NCBI GenBank assembly: GCA_029907345.1
Contig: JARYMB010000012.1
Coordinates: 1 to 56,330, forward strand
Origin: Methanolinea sp.
GTDB lineage: Archaea > Halobacteriota > Methanomicrobia > Methanomicrobiales > Methanospirillaceae
Reading direction: 5' to 3'
Length of the DNA stretch: 56,330 nt
Shown here: positions 1 to 8,789 of the stretch, piece by piece
Numbering within the stretch: position 1 is the first letter of the stretch
Layout: each line of letters starts with the position of its first letter
Made by a program: the position numbers and the translations under genes
The notes under the pieces: model-generated
What the model saw: the letters and a program-made list of their open reading frames with translations, nothing else
The model's database searches: none
Told to the model about the DNA's origin: nothing

Positions 1-2
1 TG

Positions 3-1301
3 AAACTCGGCCTCGCGGGAAAGGATGTCACCTTGGTCGAGAAGGGCGGGCTCGGCGGCCAGTGCCTCCACTATGGCTGCATGGTGGTCTGTGCCCTCAA
101 TGACGTCGCCCGCGCCCTGCATACCGCCCGGAACCTCCACACCCTTGGCATTCTCGACCGGGTTCCCTCGTTCTCCTTCCCCCGCACGATCTCCCAGATG
201 GCATCGGTCCAGGAAAAGATCACCGCAATCCTCGATGCCGAGACGAGGGGGTGCGGGGTTGCAATCGTGCGGGGAGAGGGGAGCGTCGAGGAAAGTTCCC
301 TCTCTGTCGATGGAAAACCCCTTCAGACGTCGGCAGTCATCATCGCAACGGGATCCCTCCCCCGTATCCCTTCGATCCCGGGCATCCAGAACCCGGGCGT
401 CTTCCATGCCCATTCCCTCTCCTCGATGCTTGCCGTCCCGGACCATCTCCTGATCATCGGCGGGGGGATCATGGCCGCGGAGTTTGCCTTCATCTTCCAT
501 GAGTGGGGGGCCGATGTCGCTATCGCGGTCCGGAGCACGTTCCTCCGCGAGGTTCCGCGGGCATTGCGGGAAGCCGCAAAAAAAGACCTCGAGGGTATCG
601 CGATCCACGAGAACTGCACGGTGACGAGGATCGACGGGGACCCCGCCGTCAGAAGTGCAGTCCTCCGCAGCGAGGACGGGGAGAGGGAAGTCCCCTGCGA
701 TGCCGTCTTCCTTGCCGCCGGCCTTGTCCCCAACTCCCGGATGGTCTCGGGTGTAAAGAAGGGGAGGGACGGGAGGATCATCGTGGATCGGCGGATGGCA
801 ACGAGTGTCCCCGGCGTATATGCCTGCGGGGACGTCACGGGGTCGCCCTGCCTGACACCGGTCGCCCGACAGGAAGGAATCGTTGCAGCGTCATCCATCC
901 TCGGCGAAGACGTTCTCATGGACTACTCGGCGATTCCCCGGTCCATTGCCCTTTCCCACGAGTACGCCTTCGTGGACGGCGACCCGGCCGATGACGAAGT
1001 CGCCTTCTCCTCCCCCGGACCGGCAGGGCCGGGGACGTTCTGGGAGGTCCCCCGGGGAAGGACGGGCATGGCGGAATTGATCGTCTCCCGGGGGGACGGG
1101 CGTATCGGGGGCATCTCGGTTGCCGGACCCGCCGGGGGGACGGTTGCTGCCTACTGCGCCTTCCTGATGAAGAGGGGGATCTCGGTCCACGACTTTTCCC
1201 GCTTCACCGAAGTCCACCCGTCGAGCGATGGGATCTATCCCCTCGCAAAGTATGCCGCGGGCCGCCTGAAACGCGCGGAAAAAGACCAGCGGAACGATTA
1301 A
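3..1301 (+). CDS. FAD-dependent pyridine nucleotide-disulfide oxidoreductase (5' partial)
   Basis: The gene enters from the left edge, so the first FAD-binding GxGxxG loop is missing. The visible 432 codons show the redox-active disulfide motif GGQCLHYGC (C-x4-C, as in dihydrolipoamide dehydrogenase and mercuric reductase), a central NAD(P)H-binding loop IIGGGIMAAEFA, the second FAD motif GVYACGDVTG, and a C-terminal dimerisation stretch with a His-Pro pair (EVHPSSDG). The catalytic Glu that normally follows that His is replaced, so the substrate may not be lipoamide. Members reduce a disulfide substrate with NAD(P)H in the cytoplasm. Class I disulfide reductase is clear; the exact substrate is not. 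Confidence 0.85.
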   Translation, partial: KLGLAGKDVTLVEKGGLGGQCLHYGCMVVCALNDVARALHTARNLHTLGILDRVPSFSFPRTISQMASVQEKITAILDAETRGCGVAIVRGEGSVEESSLSVDGKPLQTSAVIIATGSLPRIPSIPGIQNPGVFHAHSLSSMLAVPDHLLIIGGGIMAAEFAFIFHEWGADVAIAVRSTFLREVPRALREAAKKDLEGIAIHENCTVTRIDGDPAVRSAVLRSEDGEREVPCDAVFLAAGLVPNSRMVSGVKKGRDGRIIVDRRMATSVPGVYACGDVTGSPCLTPVARQEGIVAASSILGEDVLMDYSAIPRSIALSHEYAFVDGDPADDEVAFSSPGPAGPGTFWEVPRGRTGMAELIVSRGDGRIGGISVAGPAGGTVAAYCAFLMKRGISVHDFSRFTEVHPSSDGIYPLAKYAAGRLKRAEKDQRND

Positions 1302-1503
1302 ACGGGCAGGAAAAAATGTCATCCGTCTTCCCCCGTGAAAAGACCCTGCTCCTTTCCGTCCGGGACACTTTCCTCCTGCATTCCACCGGCCGCAAAATGC
1401 AGGGGGTGGGTTTCGTCCGGACAGCCACGGGAAAACACCCCCGGTTTGCCGATCGCAAATCCTATCTCCTCTCCGGTTTCCATCCCTGTACCAGGGACTG
1501 GGC

Positions 1504-2121
1504 ATGGACCGGGAAGAACTGCAGGCAATTTTTGAGAAGATCCAGACCGGCGTCGTGATCATCGACCCATCGACCCACACGATCCTCGACATCAACCCGA
1601 TCGCCGTCTCCCTCATCGGCCGGAGAAAGGATGAGATCGTCGGGCAGGTCTGCCACCAGTTCATCTGCCCGGCCGAGAGGGGCAAATGCCCTATCACGGA
1701 TCTGAAGCAGGTAATCGACAACAGCGAGAGGGTCATCATCGCCGGGGACGGCACACGCATCCCGATCCTCAAGACGGCGACCCGTGCCCGCGTGGGAGAG
1801 AGGGAGGTCCTCATCGAGAGCTTCATCGACATCCGCGACCGGAAGGTTGCCGAGGACCGCCGGTGTGCCCTGATCGGCTACATCGGGGAGATCGTAATGC
1901 GTATCCGCCAGCCCCTCGTCATCGTGCAGCAGAACCTTGCAGACCTCGCGGAAAAAACCTTGAATGGTCAGGGAAACGATGACGAGGTGAGGGCCGGTCT
2001 CCTCCTCGAAGCGGCGCGGATCCGCCAGATAGCAGGAAACCTTGCAGAGGTGGAAAGGGCGATAGCCGAAGAGAGGGAAGACATCCCGGCAGCATACAGG
2101 GAATTCCTGAAAGGGCAGTAA
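1504..2121 (+). CDS. Stand-alone PAS-domain sensor protein with Cys motif
   Basis: A 205-residue soluble protein. Residues about 5-115 form one PAS domain (GVVIIDPSTHTILDINP, then an FIDIRDRK ending). The domain contains C50, C55 and C62 in a C-H-x3-C-P-x4-G-x-C-P-like arrangement, which could bind metal or sense redox state; that role is inference. Residues about 115-200 are helical and resemble a kinase dimerisation helix (ALIGYIGEIVMRIRQPL) but contain no phospho-accepting His box and no ATPase domain. It may feed a signal to a partner kinase such as the ones encoded convergently downstream. The ATG start follows a GGGACTGGG stretch and is plausible but not certain. Confidence 0.75.
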   Translation: MDREELQAIFEKIQTGVVIIDPSTHTILDINPIAVSLIGRRKDEIVGQVCHQFICPAERGKCPITDLKQVIDNSERVIIAGDGTRIPILKTATRARVGEREVLIESFIDIRDRKVAEDRRCALIGYIGEIVMRIRQPLVIVQQNLADLAEKTLNGQGNDDEVRAGLLLEAARIRQIAGNLAEVERAIAEEREDIPAAYREFLKGQ

Positions 2122-2131
2122 TACGAGGACT

Positions 2132-2214
2132 CGGTTACCGGAGAAAATTTTGCGGGCGTCCGTGGAGTGATGCCCGCGGGGCTGCGAATACTTTTATTTC
2201 TCCACCGGTAACCG
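2132..2214. terminator. Nested inverted repeats between convergent genes
   Basis: A perfect 10-bp inverted repeat (CGGTTACCGG at 2132-2141, CCGGTAACCG at 2205-2214) encloses a second repeat (GCGGGC at 2152-2157, GCCCGC at 2172-2177). A T-rich tract, CTTTTATTT, follows the inner stem at 2191-2199. The right arm lies inside the last codons of the response regulator gene on the minus strand. The arrangement looks like a two-way transcription end for the convergent PAS and regulator genes. Confidence 0.55.
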
Positions 2215-3201
2215 CTTGTTTTCGCTGCCCTGCACACCTGCTCCCGGGCCAAGGGAGAGCCCGATCATCCCGCTGATGATATTGACCATGATGCGCATCG
2301 CCTCGATCTCTTCACCCGAAAAGTCCCGATCTCCCTTGTCACAGAACGCAACCAGCCCCCACGTCCTGTCATGGATGGTGATGGGCAGGAGAACAACCGT
2401 CCGGATGCCGAGTGTTTTGAGAACCCCTTCTGACCCGGGGGACAGATTTTCTGATGACAAGGTCACGGTTTCCCCGGGCCTGACCACGGACTGTTTTCCA
2501 TCAAGACCGAACGATGCAGGGGGAACGGACAGGACACCTTCCCCGGGACGCAGCGGGGATCTCCCGGGGCTGTACCACTCGGCAACCAGGGACAGGACAG
2601 GTGAACTGTTCCACCCATCGTACCGGAATACGGGGATGCGGTCAAGCTCCATTGCAATACCGACATGCTCGAGGATCGGTTCGAGATGGTACCCGAATGT
2701 CACGGGTGATCCGCTCAGTAAGGCCCCGTGAGCCTCGTATACCTGGCGCAGGAACCATTCCACTCCGAATCCCAGCGCGAGGAGGATGGCGTCCCTCTTC
2801 CTGATCTCCTTCTCGAGCCGGTGCTTGAAGAGGGCAATCTCGATGTTGGATTGGACTTCCCTCTCGTTGAAGGGTTTAACAATGTAGCCGAATGGCTCTG
2901 TAACTTTTGCCCTTTCGATGAGCTGGGGGTCAGCGTATGCAGTGACATAAATAACGGGAATATCGTGTTCACTCCGTATCTGATTCGCAGCCGATATGCC
3001 ATCCATCTTCCCGGACAGCATGATATCCATGAGGATGAGGTCCGGAATTTCTTTCCGGGCAGTCTCTACTGCATCCTCCCCGCTGCTTGTAACCCCGACA
3101 ACGGAATACCCCATGCTTTCGAGAGTCTGTTTGAGGTCTTCTGCGACGATCTGCTCGTCTTCAACGACCAGTATCCGGACCTTGTCCTTTGTATTCCTCA
3201 T
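2194..3201 (-). CDS. Response regulator with C-terminal GAF-like domain
   Basis: A 335-residue protein. Residues 8-125 are a receiver domain: acidic pair in VVEDE, phospho-acceptor D59 in LILMDIML, and the conserved Lys in GYIVKPF. Residues about 150-320 look like a GAF domain ([18 protein letters not shown]). There is no DNA-binding domain, so output is probably through protein contact or ligand sensing. A GGAGGAG Shine-Dalgarno site sits before the ATG. The start overlaps the stop of the kinase gene 3198-5381 by 4 bp (ATGA), so the two are translationally coupled and very likely a cognate pair. Confidence 0.85.
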   Translation of the reverse strand: MRNTKDKVRILVVEDEQIVAEDLKQTLESMGYSVVGVTSSGEDAVETARKEIPDLILMDIMLSGKMDGISAANQIRSEHDIPVIYVTAYADPQLIERAKVTEPFGYIVKPFNEREVQSNIEIALFKHRLEKEIRKRDAILLALGFGVEWFLRQVYEAHGALLSGSPVTFGYHLEPILEHVGIAMELDRIPVFRYDGWNSSPVLSLVAEWYSPGRSPLRPGEGVLSVPPASFGLDGKQSVVRPGETVTLSSENLSPGSEGVLKTLGIRTVVLLPITIHDRTWGLVAFCDKGDRDFSGEEIEAMRIMVNIISGMIGLSLGPGAGVQGSENKRLPVEK

Positions 3202-5381
3202 GCTTCTCCTCCAGGAATGACCAGCCGGAACGTCGTCCCCTTCTCTGTTGGTACCTTCTCGATCTCGCCATTCAGCTGTTTTGCCAGGGTCGTCACGAGG
3301 CGAAGCCCGAGGGACCCGCTATCCTCAATGGTAAATCCCGGTGGGAGGCCGACACCATCATCGGATACCGTGCATTCGATCCGATTGTCTTTCCTTTCAA
3401 CCCGGATGGTCACAGTTCCCTCCCTGTCACCGGGGAATGCATGCTTCAGGGAGTTGCCTGCCAGCTCGTTGATGATCAGCCCGAGCGAGATTGCCCGGTT
3501 GATGTCCATGGAGAGACTTTCGCAAGCGATCGATAATGTCACTTTCTGTTTTTTTGTCCCATGGTATGCCGACACCTGGCTTACGAGTGACCGGAGGTAG
3601 GATGCGATATCGATGCGGGAGAGATTACCTGACTGGTACAGCTTTTCGTGGACGAGGGCCATGGCCCTGATCCTGCTCTGGGTATCGAGCAGGATATCGG
3701 TCGCCCCTGACTTTTCCATCGTCCGTACCTGGAGGTTGATGAGGCTGATGATGACCTGGAGATTGTTCTTGACCCGGTGGTGAATTTCCCGCAGGAGAAG
3801 TTCTCTCTCGTGGAGGGCTGCCTCGAGGGACTCGGTCCTGCGACGGACCTGCTCCTCAAGCTCGCTCGTGAACCTCTCCTGCATCCGCTCCCTCAAGACG
3901 CGATCTGTGATATCCCTGGCAATCACGAGGGCCCTGTCGCCGGTGAGGGCGACGATGCGGCCCTCGAAGTAACGCTTTTCCCCGCGGATGGTGAGGCTGT
4001 AAGTGATAGACTGGATCTTTCCCGTTTCGAGGGCGATATTTACGTGCTGGACGAATTTGTCTGCAGATTCCCTGGGATATCCGACACTGTAGATACTCTT
4101 TCCGATATATTCTTCGGGGGGCCGGACGAGCATCCCCTCGTCATGGCAGTGAAATTCATGGAAAATCCCATCGGGCGATATGACAAACAGGAGGTCCGGG
4201 AGGGCTTTTAATATTGCCTCCGTCCTGTTCAGGCTCTCTTTCAGGGCCTTTTCCGCTTTTTTGAGGTCTGATATATCGACGTATACTCCAAGGACACCGA
4301 TGATATTTCCTTTCAGGTCGGAGAGGGGTACCTTCGAGGTCAGGAGTGAAAGTGTCTCTCCTGAGGGCGTTGTCTGCGGCTCTTCGTACAACATGCGGGG
4401 AGAGCCGGTCCCGATGACCTGGCGATCATCCGCCCTGTAGCGTTCGGCCTGGTCTTTCCAGGGCATCTGGAAGTCATCCTTGCCGATGACATCCTCCGAT
4501 CTTTCATATCCTGCATCGCGGGCAAATGATCTGTTGCATCCCATGTAGATGAGGTTCTTGTCTTTCCAAAAGACCCGGACATTGATGGTATCGAGGATCT
4601 CTTCCAGGAATCTTTTTGATTCCAGTAGTTCTTCTTCAGCACGTTTGATGGCCGTGATATCTGTGCCTATTGCAACGAATAATTCTTTTTCCCCCGGTTT
4701 TCTGCCAAGGGAGCGGGTGTTCCAGAGGATGACTTTTTGCGATCCGTCCCTGCACGTGATGGTGGTCTCCAGGTTCTCGAAATACCGGTTTTTTCCTATG
4801 ATGTCCCTGATTTTTCCTGTAATTGTCTTGCGGTATTCCCTGTCGGGATAGATCTTCTTCCATATCTCGTTTTGGCCTGTGACCTCGGTTGCACTGTACC
4901 CGCTCATTCTCTCGGCAGCGCTGTTCCATTCCTGGACATATCCCCCGGAGTCAAGGAGCATCACCCAGACATTCGCATTCTGGATTATACTCTCCTTGAG
5001 TTTTCTGGATTCCTCTGTCTCTTTCTGGACCAGGAGGATCCTCTCGGAGAGAGATGCAATGATTGCCCCGATTGCGATGAAGACCCCCGCCCGGACAAGG
5101 GCAGTGACAATAACCGTCGTCTCACCCCGGAAAAATGCCGCGGTTATTGCAAGGTAGGCAAGGACGAGGGCAGCAATCCCTCCCATCCCGCTCCACCGGT
5201 ACCTGTAGGCAAGGAGCACGACCGGGATATAGTAAATGTGCATGAAGACCGTCGTGATACCCAGGAGAGAGCAATACAGGGTCAGGACGATCGCGCCACC
5301 CGAAAAAAGGATGATTGCCGCATCCCATGCTTTCTGCCCCTGTATACACAGCGGCAGGCGGGCTTTAAGAAAAGGTGTCAT
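3198..5381 (-). CDS. Membrane-bound PAS sensor histidine kinase (HisKA_2 type)
   Basis: A 727-residue kinase. Residues about 20-112 contain four hydrophobic segments. Three PAS domains follow (about 125-250, 253-375 and 377-505), each ending in a DI(T/S)-type strand and a linker helix. The dimerisation domain is of the HisKA_2 kind ([20 protein letters not shown]), and the ATPase domain has the N box [20 protein letters not shown] and a GSLGLRL loop. Autophosphorylation at the His of IHHRVKN should pass to the receiver encoded immediately downstream. The gene is 48 bp downstream of a second HisKA_2 kinase (5430-7811) with a closely related catalytic core. Confidence 0.9.
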   Translation of the reverse strand: MTPFLKARLPLCIQGQKAWDAAIILFSGGAIVLTLYCSLLGITTVFMHIYYIPVVLLAYRYRWSGMGGIAALVLAYLAITAAFFRGETTVIVTALVRAGVFIAIGAIIASLSERILLVQKETEESRKLKESIIQNANVWVMLLDSGGYVQEWNSAAERMSGYSATEVTGQNEIWKKIYPDREYRKTITGKIRDIIGKNRYFENLETTITCRDGSQKVILWNTRSLGRKPGEKELFVAIGTDITAIKRAEEELLESKRFLEEILDTINVRVFWKDKNLIYMGCNRSFARDAGYERSEDVIGKDDFQMPWKDQAERYRADDRQVIGTGSPRMLYEEPQTTPSGETLSLLTSKVPLSDLKGNIIGVLGVYVDISDLKKAEKALKESLNRTEAILKALPDLLFVISPDGIFHEFHCHDEGMLVRPPEEYIGKSIYSVGYPRESADKFVQHVNIALETGKIQSITYSLTIRGEKRYFEGRIVALTGDRALVIARDITDRVLRERMQERFTSELEEQVRRRTESLEAALHERELLLREIHHRVKNNLQVIISLINLQVRTMEKSGATDILLDTQSRIRAMALVHEKLYQSGNLSRIDIASYLRSLVSQVSAYHGTKKQKVTLSIACESLSMDINRAISLGLIINELAGNSLKHAFPGDREGTVTIRVERKDNRIECTVSDDGVGLPPGFTIEDSGSLGLRLVTTLAKQLNGEIEKVPTEKGTTFRLVIPGGEA

Positions 5382-5429
5382 TTTTCCCCCGATACCCGGA
5401 AACAGAGGTACCCCGATATCTCCTGGTCT

Positions 5430-7811
5430 TTATTCATCTTCGATCCCCATCTCGATTGAGAAGACCGTTCCCTGCCGCCGGTCAAGATCAATTGTCCCCC
5501 GTAGTTGCCCGACGAGGGACAGGACGATGCGGAGACCGAGCGTGGGCGGCTCTTTCCAGTTGAAATCCTCCGGGATCCCTGTCCCGTCGTCGCTCACGCG
5601 GATGGCAATCGCATGGTCCTTTTTCCGGACCCTGATGCCGATTGAACCTTGTCGTCCCTCGGGGAAAGCGTGCGTGAGCGAATTGGTGACGAGTTCATTG
5701 ATGATGAGCCCGAGGGGGATTGCTTTGTCGATTGTGACCATGATGTCCCCGACTTCGATTGACTTTGCAATTCTCTGGCTCCTGGTGTCAGTGGAGGAAA
5801 AGATCTGGTTCACGAGGAGGGGAATATACTGGGCAAGGTTTATCTCCGAGAGATTTTCGGATTTATAGAGCATCTCGTGGACGAGGGCCATTGCACGGAC
5901 CCTGTTCTGGGTCTCCTCCATCAGATGCCTGACCGCGGGATCTCCGATTTTCCGGAGCTGGAGATTCATCATGCTGATGATGATCTGCATGTTGTTCTTG
6001 ACCCTGTGGTAGAGCTCCCGGAGGATTACGGTTCTTTCATCCAAAGTCCTTTTCAAGTCTTCTTCGGCCTTTTTCCTCTGCGCGACCTCTTCTTGGAGCA
6101 GGACATTTGCCTTCCGGAGTTCCTCTGTCCTCTCTGCAACCCTCTGTTCGAGATTCCTGTTGAGGGAGAGGATCTCGGACTCCATCAGCTTTTTCTCCGT
6201 GACGTCCCGGGCGATACCCTCGATGGCGATGAGCCTCCCCCCTTCGTCGTATACCGGGCGGTTATGCTGCTCGGTCCAGATGACCTGCCCGTCCTTCCTC
6301 CTCCACCGGAGGGTGAGGGGTCTTGAGAATACGTCACGGTCTGTAAAGATGGATCCGAGCAGGGGGCGGTCATCCTCGTGCACGATTTTCAGACCGAGAT
6401 CCGGGTCTCTGTAGTGGTCCTCGGGAGTGTAGCCGGTAATGGAGGTGGCTGAAGGGGAGACGTAGGAAAACCTGCGCACCGGGATAAGTTCGTACCGGTA
6501 AATCAGGTCCTTTGCATTTTCTGCAAGGTGCCTGAACTTTGCCTCGCTCTCGCGGAGCGCGATCTCGGCATTTTTCCTCCGGCTGATATTTTCAAATACC
6601 GCCACGAAGTGGTCTTTCTTTGGAGAGAAAACAGAGATATGCAACCAGATGGCGAGTGGCTTAAAAAAGATCTCGATTTCTGCCGGTTGTCCCGTTGCTG
6701 CGACCCTCCCGTATATCTCGAACAGCTCGGGATTTTTTTCGGAAATATCCGGGATGACTTCAGTAACCCTTTTCCCAACGACGCCTGATAAGCCCGTCAG
6801 CTTTTCGAAGGATGGATTAACCTTCAGGTATTCCCAGTCGGTGGGCCTGCCTGCCTCATCGTTAATCATCCTGCAGTAGGCAAAACCCTCGAGCATGTGG
6901 TCAAAGAGCGATTGGAAATTTTCCTCGCTTTCGCGAGCCCTGTCCCTTTCCCTGACCAGTTCGCGCCAGAGAAGGTCATACGGTCTCTCTATACCGACAA
7001 CGAGGAATGCCCGGTACCACAGGAAGACTGCGACGAGGCGGAGGAGGTGGCCAAGCATGTTTGCAAAGCCATAGACGCTCACGTAGGCGGTAAAAGAGAA
7101 TTCCGCGGCAATTGTGAAGACATTGGCCAGGACGAGGTACGACAGTACCGACGCGTCAAATGCCTCCCTCGCCCGGATGAGAAGGAGGATGGAGAGGATC
7201 AGGATCCCCGATATGACATACTCGCTGTATACCTTGAAGGGTGTAAGACCCTGCCCCTCGATGAAACAGTGGGGAAAGAACCCTGCGAAAATGGACCAGA
7301 GGAGGAGTGCAAATGCCGTCCCAAAGGCGATGAGGAGAGGAAACATCCGCACCTTTCTCCCGATGGCGAACGGTGCCAGGAGGAGAGAGAAAGCCTGGAG
7401 GTAGCGTGCCGCAATCCAGAGCTGGGTCGGCAGGTCCGCCCCGCCAAAGGGAAAGACCCCCATCCCTTTGTACGCCAGGGTATGGACGATGTCAATTCCT
7501 CCCGAGAAGAGAAAACCTGCTCCCAGGATTATGAAAAAACCATTATCAATGTACTTCCTGCTATTCCAGATGAGAAAAAAGATGGAGAAGGAGACAATGA
7601 TAGTGAATATCTCGATGATACTGTGGAACACGAGGTAGTTGTAGGTGCTGATGATGGCAAGGACGAGGAGTACTGCAAAGATCCCGGCCGAGTTCAGGAG
7701 AGTGTCCCGATGGCTGCAAATAATGTCTTTTGAGATCGGGTACATTTCTGAAGGCTCCCTGATGACTCCTTGGACGAGCACGGGTATCTTTTTTTCCGCA
7801 CCTTGGGGCAA
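5430..7811 (-). CDS. MASE3-PAS sensor histidine kinase
   Basis: A 793-residue kinase. Residues about 35-275 contain many membrane segments with the pattern of the MASE3 sensory domain (GGIDIVHTLAYKGMGVFP, QLWIAARYLQAF). Two PAS domains follow (about 300-410 and 425-540), then a helical linker, a HisKA_2 dimerisation region (LRELYHRVKNNMQIII) and an ATPase domain (INELVTNSLTHAF, VSDDGTGIP, TLGLRIV). It is the first gene of a likely three-gene minus-strand unit ending with the regulator at 2194. Met23 (MYPISKD) is an alternative start. The catalytic half is a close paralogue of the 3198-5381 kinase; the input domains differ. Confidence 0.9.
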   Translation of the reverse strand: MPQGAEKKIPVLVQGVIREPSEMYPISKDIICSHRDTLLNSAGIFAVLLVLAIISTYNYLVFHSIIEIFTIIVSFSIFFLIWNSRKYIDNGFFIILGAGFLFSGGIDIVHTLAYKGMGVFPFGGADLPTQLWIAARYLQAFSLLLAPFAIGRKVRMFPLLIAFGTAFALLLWSIFAGFFPHCFIEGQGLTPFKVYSEYVISGILILSILLLIRAREAFDASVLSYLVLANVFTIAAEFSFTAYVSVYGFANMLGHLLRLVAVFLWYRAFLVVGIERPYDLLWRELVRERDRARESEENFQSLFDHMLEGFAYCRMINDEAGRPTDWEYLKVNPSFEKLTGLSGVVGKRVTEVIPDISEKNPELFEIYGRVAATGQPAEIEIFFKPLAIWLHISVFSPKKDHFVAVFENISRRKNAEIALRESEAKFRHLAENAKDLIYRYELIPVRRFSYVSPSATSITGYTPEDHYRDPDLGLKIVHEDDRPLLGSIFTDRDVFSRPLTLRWRRKDGQVIWTEQHNRPVYDEGGRLIAIEGIARDVTEKKLMESEILSLNRNLEQRVAERTEELRKANVLLQEEVAQRKKAEEDLKRTLDERTVILRELYHRVKNNMQIIISMMNLQLRKIGDPAVRHLMEETQNRVRAMALVHEMLYKSENLSEINLAQYIPLLVNQIFSSTDTRSQRIAKSIEVGDIMVTIDKAIPLGLIINELVTNSLTHAFPEGRQGSIGIRVRKKDHAIAIRVSDDGTGIPEDFNWKEPPTLGLRIVLSLVGQLRGTIDLDRRQGTVFSIEMGIEDE

Positions 7812-8067
7812 GTGAGATGCTGTTGTTCAGTGCCCGCAAGATACGCAGGATATCGCAAGCCTGATGCGTGATTTCGTTATACCCCGCCTGATGAGTGTGG
7901 CATGAAGACCATTGCCCCCGACAGGGAGGGTCTGGGGGACCCAACCATTGACGTTTTAAAGTCCCACCGGGAGACAACCTGTTTCCTTCCCGTCTTCCCT
8001 TCTCCCCCATCGAAAGGTACGATACCTGCGAAGGAGAACATACCATGGACAATCCGGCCGTGAGAAG

Positions 8068-8694
8068 ATGCTCCAGACCTACCTCCTCGGGCTCGTCATC
8101 GGGTTGACAGGGGCGCTCGTGCCAGGCCCGACCCTGGTTGCAACCATCAATACGTCCGTGACAGGAGGCTGGAAGACGGGGGCCCGGGTCTCGGCCGGGC
8201 ATGCCTTCGTCGAGGCCGTCATCTTTGCCGCGATCATCCTGGGGGTGAGCACGGTCACAGCGGTGTCCGAGTACTCGGGCCTGATCGGGGCCATCGGGGG
8301 AACTGCACTCGTTGCATTCGGGATACTCACGATCCGGGGTGCGGGCCCGGGTGTGCCGGAAGGAGGATCCGGCAGCGTGGTGGCAAACCCCTACCTCGCC
8401 GGGGCGGTCACGAGTGTCTCGAACCCCTACTTCTGGCTCTGGTGGTTCTCGGTCGGGAGCGCCCTCGTGCTCGCGGCAGCCCAGCAGGCTTTCCTCTTTG
8501 CGCTCGCCTTCCTTGCCGGCCACTGGTCAGCAGACTTCGGGTGGTACACCGTCGTCTCGGCAAGCATCCACAGGGGGAGGAGGATCTTCGATGAGCGTGT
8601 GTACGCATGGGTCCTCCGGGGGTGCGGGGTATTCCTCGTCCTGTTCGGGATATCTTACCTCGCATTCGCCCTTGAACCTGCCTTCCGGTCCTAA
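8068..8694 (+). CDS. LysE-family amino acid exporter
   Basis: A 208-residue membrane protein with about six hydrophobic segments. The N-terminal signature LTGALVPGPTLVATI and the VSNPYFWLWW stretch in the second half are typical of the LysE/RhtB translocators, which export amino acids or related solutes across the cytoplasmic membrane. Length matches the family (about 200-220). It is divergent from the kinase gene at 7811, with a 256-bp spacer that should hold both promoters; no strong TATA box stands out there. The substrate cannot be read from the sequence. Confidence 0.85.
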   Translation: MLQTYLLGLVIGLTGALVPGPTLVATINTSVTGGWKTGARVSAGHAFVEAVIFAAIILGVSTVTAVSEYSGLIGAIGGTALVAFGILTIRGAGPGVPEGGSGSVVANPYLAGAVTSVSNPYFWLWWFSVGSALVLAAAQQAFLFALAFLAGHWSADFGWYTVVSASIHRGRRIFDERVYAWVLRGCGVFLVLFGISYLAFALEPAFRS

Positions 8695-8789
8695 AAAAAG
8701 TGGTGTGTCCACCGGAAAAAACTGCATCTCTTTGTCTTGACCGATCCCGGTTGGCCCTCATGGGATGAGAAGGCATCAGGGGAGTATCT

